A stretch of 64,000 nt of DNA, from the NCBI GenBank assembly GCA_964564625.1, contig CAZMBE010000015.1:1-64000 (forward strand). The letters are read 5' to 3'. The position numbers and the translations under genes were made by a program. Positions 7,990 through 17,200 of the stretch are shown in pieces (the stretch's first letter is position 1; each line of letters starts with the position of its first letter). The notes beneath the pieces are model-generated. The model was not told the origin of the DNA. It made no database searches and was given only the letters and a program-made list of their open reading frames with translations. This DNA comes from UBA2185 sp964564625. GTDB taxonomy: Bacteria > Desulfobacterota > Syntrophia > Syntrophales > UBA2185.

Positions 7990-9021
7990 ATGAGCAGACA
8001 AGGAGTCATCCGGGTTGGAATCAATGGGTTTGGTCGAATCGGGCGGGCGGTCTTCAAACAATTATTTGAGAGGGAAGCATTTCAGTTAATCGGAATCAAT
8101 GATTTGGCCAACCTTGAAGACCTCGCCTATCTTCTAAAGTATGATTCGGTTCATGGCTGGTATCCCAGGAAAGTTAGCGCGCGGCAAGGTGCCATCCAGG
8201 TAGACGAACAAACGATTCCCTTTTTTTCAAGCCCCGATCCTGAGAAGATTCCCTGGAGGGAGATCGGGGCGGAGATCATCGTCGAATGCAGCGGGGCTCT
8301 CCGCAGCCGTGCAAAGGCTGCCGGACATCTGGCAGCGGGGGCAAAAGGTGTGATCATCTCCGCCCCCTCCGACGATGCTGATGCTATGATCGTCCTGGGC
8401 GTCAACGAGGAGAACTACCGGCCGGAATCCCACCAGATTGTCTCTATGGCCTCCTGCACAACGAACTGTTTGGCTCCCGTAGCCAAGGTGCTTCATCAAT
8501 CCTTCGGTGTGCAGTTCATCATGTTCACCACCGTCCACGCTTACACCTCGAGTCAGTCCCTGATGGACACGCCGGCGCGCCATCGCCGCCGCGGCCGGGC
8601 CGCCGCCCTGTCTATCATCCCGACCACCACGGGAGCGGCAAAAGCTGCCGAGAAGGTTCTGCCGGAATTGAAGGGAAAGATTACCGGCACGGCAATGAGG
8701 GTTCCCGTCCCCAACGGGTCGGTGACCGACATGACGGTTTCCCTGGAAAAAGACGTGACTTCAGAACAGGTCAACATGGCCTTGCGGGAGGCATCGGAGA
8801 AATCCTCCCTGCAAGGGATCCTTCGGGTGACGGACGAGGCGCTGGTTTCCCAGGATATCATAGGCGATCCCCACTCATCCATCATCGATGGACAGATTAC
8901 CATGATCCTGAACAAGAGAATCGCTAAAATCCTTGCCTGGTATGACAACGAATGGGGTTACTCCGCCCGTTTGGTCGATTTTGCTGAATACATGGCCGGA
9001 AAGGGATTGCCCGCGTCGTAG
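7990..9021 (+). CDS. gap: glyceraldehyde-3-phosphate dehydrogenase
   Basis: This is a 343-residue type I GAPDH, acting in cytoplasmic glycolysis/gluconeogenesis: glyceraldehyde 3-phosphate + NAD(P)+ + phosphate to 1,3-bisphosphoglycerate. The Rossmann motif INGFGRIGR is at 11-19, the catalytic Cys156 lies in SCTTNC, the HAYTSSQ segment and the terminal WYDNEWGYS are present. The start is fixed by AAAGGAG 8 nt upstream of ATG 7990. The upstream 195 bp (7795-7989) show no gene. Residues following the substrate loop (ARHRRRGRAAALSIIPTTTGAA) are normal for the family. It may be one of several gap copies and is placed beside a sugar phosphorylase. Confidence 0.93.
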   Translation: MSRQGVIRVGINGFGRIGRAVFKQLFEREAFQLIGINDLANLEDLAYLLKYDSVHGWYPRKVSARQGAIQVDEQTIPFFSSPDPEKIPWREIGAEIIVECSGALRSRAKAAGHLAAGAKGVIISAPSDDADAMIVLGVNEENYRPESHQIVSMASCTTNCLAPVAKVLHQSFGVQFIMFTTVHAYTSSQSLMDTPARHRRRGRAAALSIIPTTTGAAKAAEKVLPELKGKITGTAMRVPVPNGSVTDMTVSLEKDVTSEQVNMALREASEKSSLQGILRVTDEALVSQDIIGDPHSSIIDGQITMILNKRIAKILAWYDNEWGYSARLVDFAEYMAGKGLPAS

Positions 9022-9037
9022 AAGTGAGTTGGAGGGA

Positions 9038-9130
9038 AAGGGGACAGGCTACTTTTTGGAGTGATTGGATAGCTGATGTATGCCGGAGATAGCAGGAGGG
9101 TTGCGAAGAAAAAGTAGCCCGTCCCCTTTC
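9038..9130. repeat. mini-RAYT element (both ends, no transposase)
   Basis: The left end GGGGACAGGCTACTTTTT (9040-9057) is followed by the same GGAGTGATTGGATAGCTGATG leader that starts the element at 9560. After about 30 bp comes the inverted right end AAAAAGTAGCCCGTCCCCTT. The residual ATG at ~9080 matches the transposase start (MP-x-IA), so this is an internal-deletion derivative of that element, able to fold as a hairpin. Confidence 0.8.
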
Positions 9131-9557
9131 TTGTGCTCTCTTGTGCAGGCTTGAAAATGCGTTTTCATGGAACATAATAGTTGATATATCAAATACTTAA
9201 CTTTGTTAGACCCCAGACCCAAAAGTGAAGAGGAACAGGAAAAGCAGCCTGATCTTTCCCCTCTTTTCTCCTCTGTGATTTGTCCTAATACTGGTTTTCC
9301 CCTCGTAAAATACTCAATATAATCTAGGATGGTGTTTCTGCAAATTCTCGTGTATGAGGCAGAAAATTTTACTTCTTTAACAAAAATCACCAACCTATTT
9401 TAAGTTTTTTTTCACTTGTTACACAGCCGGATACCCTCACGGGTCTTCCAGTAGCGCTACTATATACAATGTGTATTATTTGATATTTTTACATCAGTAC
9501 CCTAGATGGCGACCGGTTTTCAGAAGAACTCCGGCATTACACTCGGCATGGGAAAGA
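9131..9557. other. AT-rich intergenic region without gene
   Basis: No supportable coding frame or RNA gene was found in these 427 bp. Bases 9239-9270 (GGAAAAGCAGCCTGATCTTT and the following CCCCTCTTTT) look like a diverged copy of the RAYT right end. The rest is AT-rich with runs of T near 9400. Confidence 0.5.
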
Positions 9558-9559
9558 GA

Positions 9560-10012
9560 AAGGGGACAGGCTACTTTTTGGAGTGATGGGATAGCTGATG
9601 TATGCCGAGGATCGCGAGCGGAGTAGGAGATTTTTGTGTTTATCATGTGCTAAACCGTCATCTCTTAACAGTACTGCGGTATATAGAAGGGAATCCTGTG
9701 AGGGTGCGGCTTGTAGATTCTGCAAAGGCATGGAGATGGTCTTCACACTGTGAGAATGCGGGAATTACAGAGAAGGCAATGGTGAATGAGCTGCCCATAG
9801 GGCTGCCGAAGGAATGGAGCAACTATGTTGACGAACCAATGACAGAGTGTGAGATGGAAGGATTGAGAAGAAGTGTAAACAGGCAGGCGCCATACCGTGA
9901 GAGTGCATGGCAAAGGATGGTATGTGCCGCATTAGGTTTAGAATCCACTCTACGACGACGAGGGCGACCATGCAAATGTAAAAAGGAACAGAAAAAATAG
10001 CCTGTCCCTTTT
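9560..10012. mobile_element. RAYT/IS200-like element, internally deleted
   Basis: The ends are inverted: AGGGGACAGGCTACTTTTT (9561-9579) and AAAAAATAGCCTGTCCCTT (9992-10010). Between them is the remnant transposase gene. There is no obvious target duplication, as expected for single-strand (HUH) transposition. The right end lies 36 bp before the first gene of the secretion locus, so it may supply or insulate that operon's upstream region. Confidence 0.75.
9602..10000 (+). pseudogene. REP-associated tyrosine transposase remnant
   Basis: The frame is open for 132 residues but is not a whole enzyme. It begins MPRIASGVGDFCVYHVLNRH, the usual RAYT N-terminus (x-R-x-YHV-x-NR), then jumps directly to LRYIEGNPVRVRLVDSA and WRWSSH, which normally lie about 90-100 residues further on. 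The catalytic HUH pair and its surroundings are therefore deleted, while the GRPCK tail remains. The protein cannot cut DNA, though it might still bind the repeat ends. It lies inside the inverted-repeat element, and a full-length relative elsewhere in the genome must have moved it. Confidence 0.8.
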
Positions 10013-10047
10013 CCCTCTTTTTTCCCAAAAAAGATTGGAGGTGACAT

Positions 10048-11277
10048 ATGCGAAACAAATTTATTTTGGGGGTAATGCTGTTAGTGTTGGGGCTCACAGT
10101 AGCGCCGGCAATGGCTGTCGAAAAAGAATACTGCAGGCCGTCGGCAATCGGAGAGATGCGGTTTTTCCCTGATAACGACAGGATTGTCTTCAATCACTGC
10201 TGTCCCTTAAGATGCTGTCCTTACAAATTTGATGAAATTCGGCCTTGTATGTGGTCTGTCTATGAACTGTCGACAAAAAAACTGTATGAATTTCCCGTTT
10301 TTAATAAGGCAACGCCGCATCGGTTAAAATCCGATGTTTCCTTTTCCCGCGATGGCAAGCAGATCGTCTTTGTTTCCGGCGATCATATGCACCGGAATAT
10401 CTTCATTATGGATGCCGACGGCGGCAATGTGCGCCAGTTGACGCACCACTATAACGAAAATCCGCAGGATGCAGAAAACGGTCTCGTCCGGATGATTTTC
10501 AATGCAAAGCCGTCTTTTTCACCTGACGGGAAGCGGATCATCTTTGTGCGGTCACAGACGAAGCGGCGTCAGCTTGAGTACAGCAGTGATCCTATGGACC
10601 CTTCACGATGGGATGTGTACGAGATAGAGATTGCCACGGGTAAGGAGCGTAAATTAACGGATTATGCCTTTTATGAGTTATCAGCGCCTCAGTACCTTTC
10701 AGACGGAAGGCGATTCGTTTTCTCAACGAATATGAGGTATCTAGGCGCGGCGGATAGCCCAGAGTCAGGCATTGATGGTAAAACCAGAGCTAAATACTAT
10801 GATAAATATTTGTTTAATACCATTTTCATCATGGATGGGGAAAATAACGCCCTGAAACCGATCTTGAAGAACGGCGGTCTTTCCGAAGACCCGCGTGTTC
10901 TGTCGGACGACGCCATCCTTTTTAGGTCATGGATAAGTCTGTGGGACAATGAAGTCTGGACAGGACCAAAGGCTTGGGCGGGCCGGTCTAAACCAGATGG
11001 AGGCACAGCCCCGTTTATCTACAGAAAAGGGGAGATAAGAAGAATATATAATAAATTCATAAGAGATGCTTCTTCATATTATTCCACATCGCCGGACAGC
11101 ACGCGTGTGTTGCTGAGGATATACGGCGATGAGCATCAAGTTTTCAATTCAGATGGGATATTGCTGGCGGAAGTAAACCCATACAGGGGGCTTGCGGAAA
11201 TAGACGGTAACATGGATGAATGGAGAGTTTATTTCAATCGTAAACGCATACGGGAACCAATAACGAAAGGTAGGTAA
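10048..11277 (+). CDS. secreted TolB-like beta-propeller protein
   Basis: This is a 409-residue protein with a clear signal peptide (charged MRNK, hydrophobic stretch, cleavage near AMA-VEK at ~24). Several PD40/TolB-type blades follow: DVSFSRDGKQIVFVSG, IFIMDADGGNVRQLT, PSFSPDGKRIIFVRS, and later VLSDDAILFRS and YYSTSPDSTRVLL. An unusual Cys-rich segment, NHCCPLRCCPYKF with a further Cys in RPCMW, sits at ~49-70. The RBS TTGGAGGTG is strong. The RTX gene begins 6 nt after its stop, so the two are co-transcribed; the protein may act in the periplasm on assembly or regulation of the exported RTX protein, but that is inference. Export is by the general pathway, unlike its neighbour. Confidence 0.75.
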   Translation: MRNKFILGVMLLVLGLTVAPAMAVEKEYCRPSAIGEMRFFPDNDRIVFNHCCPLRCCPYKFDEIRPCMWSVYELSTKKLYEFPVFNKATPHRLKSDVSFSRDGKQIVFVSGDHMHRNIFIMDADGGNVRQLTHHYNENPQDAENGLVRMIFNAKPSFSPDGKRIIFVRSQTKRRQLEYSSDPMDPSRWDVYEIEIATGKERKLTDYAFYELSAPQYLSDGRRFVFSTNMRYLGAADSPESGIDGKTRAKYYDKYLFNTIFIMDGENNALKPILKNGGLSEDPRVLSDDAILFRSWISLWDNEVWTGPKAWAGRSKPDGGTAPFIYRKGEIRRIYNKFIRDASSYYSTSPDSTRVLLRIYGDEHQVFNSDGILLAEVNPYRGLAEIDGNMDEWRVYFNRKRIREPITKGR

Positions 11278-11282
11278 AGAAA

Positions 11283-14200
11283 ATGGCAGAATTTTGGAGA
11301 TACGATTACTACGGCGGCCCTGGAATTTCAGGAGAAGGAAAAGCGCGTGATCCTTTCAGCGTGAGCATGGAAGAAGATATTAACAAAATTCAAAAGGTAT
11401 CGCGTGATTATGTCAAAATGCCGAAAGACGCCGTTGATTGGTGTTTCTTCCGGCATGATGTCCGATACGCACTTGCCGAGCGATCCGCAACATTAACAGA
11501 TGAGCGGGAGGCTATCATCCGGGCGGATGTTCAGTTACTGAAGGAGCTGTATGCCCTCGACACCGCCACGTTGAACGATGTGGCCAAGAGCGCAAGGAAT
11601 CAGGCCATAACCGCTTTTGTCGTTAAAATGGTCTATAACGGCTTACAATTAACCCTGGCTAATGCATATGGTGTTTTTGTGCAGCCGATAGGAGATATCC
11701 TGGCAGGTCTGGTTTATGATCCGACTCTCCCTCCCCTCGATCCTGAAACAGAAAGCCGGGCCGAGGCGTGGTACGAGACAAGGTATTACATGAATGAGTA
11801 TGTCCGTGATAGCCAAATGGCTGATCTCATGTATTCGGAAGCGGCTGAGCTTGGCCTCTATGATAACAGCCTTTCGGAAGAACTGCGCATGAAGGACGTG
11901 ATGCGGATGTACACGGTGCATGAGATATTTCAGGGGCGGTTAGACCCGTCAAGGATGCTCACGGCGTATGAATCCGTACTGGCTCCCTCAAGTGGCACAG
12001 CATCTATAGAAACCGAGATCAGCGCCGCCAAGAACTATCTCATAACCCAATTTGCAGACGGCAATCCCATCGACAATGTACTGGTAGGCAGAGGCCTCTC
12101 CACCTATGAGTACAAGGAAGATGGAAAGTATAACGATGCAAACCTCCTCGGCACATCCCAAAATGATCTGATCTTTGGTGAAAGAGGCGATGACAAAATA
12201 GACGGGGGCTCTCAGAATGACGTGATCTATGGCGGCGCGGGGAATGATAAAATCACGGGCGGGACAGGCGATGATATTCTTTACGGAGGCGCCGATAACG
12301 ACGACTATTATTTTTCTGCGGGTGGCGGCAATGACAAGATTGTCGATACGGAAGGCACGAATAGGATATTTCGGGTAGATGAACAAGGCAATGAACATTT
12401 CATTGGAAATGCATACAAAGATGGAACGACAAATGTATGGACGGCGCCTGATGGATCGTACCAAATTACTCAAAACTCCCCCTACACCATCACCCTCCCC
12501 GACGGCTCCACCATTGAATTAGGCTCCGACTTTGAGGATGGTGATTTCGGCATACGGCTGATCGATATTCCGGACAATCCGCAGACCACCAATACCATCA
12601 CCGGCGACACGGATCCGGAGCACCTTAACGACCAACTGGGAGACAGCGCTGCCGATGACCGGATTGAGGGGCTGAGCGGCAATGATGACATCAGCTCCAC
12701 CCTTGGCGGCAACGACTGGCTGCTGGGGGGTGACGGCATGGATGTTGTGATTTCGCAGAACGCAACCGGCAAGGATATCCTCGAAGGGGGGACAGGGAGC
12801 GACATCCTCTGGGGAGGACCGGATGACGACAAGGTGTTTGCGGAAAACTATGGCGAGATGGAGGCGCTCATTGTGGATGGCGAGACGGCTCAGGGCATCA
12901 GCGAGAGGGGCGATCTGGCTTCAGGGGCCTGGGGCAATGACTTTATTTACGGCTCAAATGCCAGGGACCTCCTGTTCGGAAGTGAAGGGCACGACGTGAT
13001 TGTGGGGGGTGCAGGGGATGACGCCATCCTGGGGGATGATGAATTTACCTACGCCACACGGGACTGGTCTTTTGCTGTCTTAACGGACGAGAACAATGTC
13101 TGGGCGCACTCCCTCTGGACTTACGGGATAGACCGTATAGAGGGATCGGTATATGGCGATGACGTGATCTATGCCGGAGCCGGGAACGACTTTGTGAATG
13201 CGGGCGGCGGGAACGATGAAGTGTATGCGGGTGACGGGAATGATACCGTATTCGGATCACGGGGCGATGACTTTATCGAGGGTGGCAACGGCAACGACAT
13301 ACTGGTAGGCGATGAATTCTCCATACCCCTTGATCAGCAGGGAAATGACTATATCGACGGTGGAGACGGCGACGACATGATCAGGGGTGATGCAGGAAAT
13401 GACGAACTCTATGGCGGCGCGGGAAATGATACAATTTACGGTGACGGTGACGTCGATGATGAACGCATCGGCGACGACTACATTGACGGAGAGGCCGGCG
13501 AGGATATGCTCTATGGCGGCGCCGGCAATGATACAATCTTCGGCGGCGAAGGCGATGATTACATCGAAGGCGATGGTCTTACCGCAGGTGACGATTACAT
13601 AGACGGCGAGGCGGGCAATGACACGATTATCGGCGCAGGCGGATCGGATCAGATCTACGGCGGAGACGGAGACGACATCCTGCACGGTGATGCGGGGAAT
13701 GTCCCCCTGAGCGACCAGGCGGACGACTATATCGACGGCGGTATGGGAAACGACGTTATTGTCGGATATGCCGGAAATGACGAACTCTATGGCGGCGCGG
13801 GTAATGACACGATCTACGGTGATTCCGGCAATGATTATATCGAGGGCGGGACAGGAGATGATTACATTCAAGCTGGATCTGGCGACAATACGATTTACGG
13901 TGACGATGGGAATGACCAGATTCAGGCTGGCGCCGGAGATGATTACATCGATGGAGGCGCAGGTGCGGATATTATTGTAGCCGGCGACGGTGCAAACACC
14001 ATTTACGGCGGTGACGGGAATGATCAGATTTCAGGCGGCAGCGGAAATGACTACATTGAAGCAGGCGTGGGGAATGATACAGTTTATGGTGGTGGCGGTA
14101 ATGACGAGGTTTTCGGAAAAAGCGGCATCGATACCATATATGCCGATGCCGGTGACGACTTCATCGACGGCGGGGTGGATGCAGACTATATGTATGGCGG

Positions 14201-17200
14201 TATCGGCAATGATACCTACGTAGTAGACAACCCTTCGGATTGGGTCGTTGAGTACGCAAATCAGGGAATTGATACGGTCTTGAGCTCTATAACCCATACA
14301 TTGAGCGGGCATGTCGAAAATCTCATCCTTACCGGCAGCGCTGATATAAACGGATCAGGCAATTCAATGGACAATATTCTGATAGGCAACAGCGGGAACA
14401 ATACCCTGTCTGGAGAGGAGGGGAACGACATCTATATATTCGGCCGCGGCAGTGGTGTGGACACTGTGAATAATTTTTCTTCCGATTTCTTTGTGGTGAC
14501 GACCGATGCAATTCATTTTGGTGAGGGGATTGCCGACACAGATCTGGAACTGATCAGAGAAAACTACAATCTCCGGATCACCATCAATGGCACCGCTGAC
14601 TCACTGGTAATCAAAGACTATTATTGCGGTGAGAGACACATCGTGGATCAATTCATGTTTGCAGACGGCACTGTGTTGACCGCATCGCAGATGGAGACGA
14701 AGGTATCCCAGGTGTACGACACATCAAACAGCATATACGGGACAGCCAGCAATGATTTTCTGCCTGGTTCGGTCGGCGATGATCGAATATTTGGCTATGA
14801 GGGGAATGACAACATTAACGGGTCTTACGGCAACGATGTGCTTGATGGCGGCTCCGGTGTTGATATCCTTCAGGGTGGTCCGGGTAACGACACATATAAA
14901 TTCGATAGGGGCGGCGGGACGGATCTGATCGACAACAGCGCGCCGGATAATACAAAGACAATCGATACGATGGAAATTGGTGAAGGGATAACCTCTGGAG
15001 ATATTGAACTCTTTGTGGAATGGAGCGACCTGAGGATAGCAGTAAAAGACAGCCCGGATTCTGTTGTTATCAAGAATGCCCTCTGGTACAATGAATCCAG
15101 TTATGACAGATTTCCATACATGGTAGACCAATTCAAGTTCGCTGACGGTGCGATACTGACAACAGGACAGATTTTGGCAATAGATTGTAAGGTATATGGA
15201 TCGGGAGGCAAAAATTACCTTGAGGGGCTATCCGGTAATGATCAGATATTCGGATACGAAGGTGATGACCAATTAAGCGGCCTATCCGGTAATGATGTCC
15301 TTGATGGAGGGCCCGGAAATGATCGACTGGAGGGCGGTTACGGCAGCGACATATATAAGTTCGAAAAAGGCGGCGGGGTAGACACAATCTACAATTATTA
15401 TGAATTAGATTCTGCAACAACAACCGACATGGTAGAATTCGGCGAGGGAATCACATCGGATGATCTGGAACTGATTGGTGAAGGAAACGATCTTCGGATC
15501 CATATCAGGGACACCTATGATTCATTAATAATCCATGACGGTCTTGGCGAAATGACATCTTTTATTGACCAGTTCCAGTTTGTGGATGGCACTATACTCA
15601 CTCCGGCACAGCTTAAGGCGAGAGGCTGGGCAGTGTATGGGTCAGCGGGGAACGATGTTCTATTCGGCGGCGGGCAGATGTTTGGATATGATGGTGATGA
15701 CAAAATAAATGGCAGCAATGGAAACGACATCATCGATGGAGGAAAAGGCAATGACACCATATACAGCGCTGCAGGAGACGACACATATATATTCGGCATC
15801 GGCAGCGGCGTGGACACGCTCTCGGGAGTTATGACAAACAACACTGTAGCGTTTGGCGAAGGAATAGCCGCGGACGACTTGGAACTCATCCAGGAGGGCA
15901 ATAACTTTCGGATAAATATTCAAGGGACTTCGGACGCGTTGATAATCAAGGACTGGTTTTCCACAGAAGTCGCGAAGATCGGCCAGTTCACTTTTTCGGA
16001 CGATACGGTGCTGACGGCGGCGCAGATGGAGGCGAAGGGCTACAGTGTCGCAGATGCGGGCATTACATATTACGGAACGGACAATGATGATCTGATTCAA
16101 GGCGGCGGCGGGCACGACAAGCTCTACGGCTATGATGGGAATGATACCCTCTATGGCAATACGGGAGATGATTCTCTCTTTGGGGGCAATGGTAATGACG
16201 TGCTTGATGGCGGTGCAGGATTCGATACACTTCAGGGTGATGGAGGCAGCGATACCTATACGTTCGGCAGAGGCAGCGGCGTGGATACGATAAATAATTT
16301 CACTGCTGATTACGCGACAACGACGGACACTGTAGCGTTTGGTGAGGGGATTTCGTCGGCGGATCTCGACTTGGTGAAGGAAGGCAGTGATCTTCACATC
16401 AATATTGCGGGGAGCACTGACGCATGCATAATCAAGAGCTGGTTTTCAGGAGACAGTTGCAAGGTGGACCAGTTCACGTTTGCGGATGGTACGGTATTGA
16501 CGGCGGTACAGATGGAGGCTATGGCTTCGAAAGTGCAAGGGACAGCGGGAGGAGAAACTATAAGCGGAACCGGTGTGAATAATACAATATATGGATACAG
16601 AGGCGATGATACTCTGTCAGGCGGTGCCGGAGACGATATACTTGATGGTGACGCGGGCAACGACACCCTTATGGGAGACGCGGGCAACGACACCTATATA
16701 TTCGGCCGGGGCAGCGGGGTTGATTGGATCAGCAACTGGTCTTCCGATTATGCGTCGACAACCGATGCTATTGAATTTTGTGCCGGTATAACAGTAAATG
16801 ATCTGGAACTGATTGTTGACAGTGAGGTGGGTTACAACAACCTTAGAATCAACATCAAGGATTCATCAGATGCACTCATGATCGATAACTGGTTTGCCGG
16901 AGATGCATATAAAATTGATCGGTTCCTGTTTGCCGACGGTACAGAGTTAACGGCGGCACAGCTTGAAGCGACGGGCTGCAAATCATATGGTTTCTATCAT
17001 AAGGGAACCAGTGGAAACGACCGGATGTACGGCTACCTGGGCGACGATACGTATAAATTCGGCCGAGGCAGCGGGGTGGACAAAATCTTTAATTATGCTC
17101 GCGACTATGCCACGACGTCGGACACTGTAGAGTTGGGCACAGGAATAACTGCCGCTGATCTAAAATTGGTGAAGTATCGCGACGACCTTAGAATCAATAT

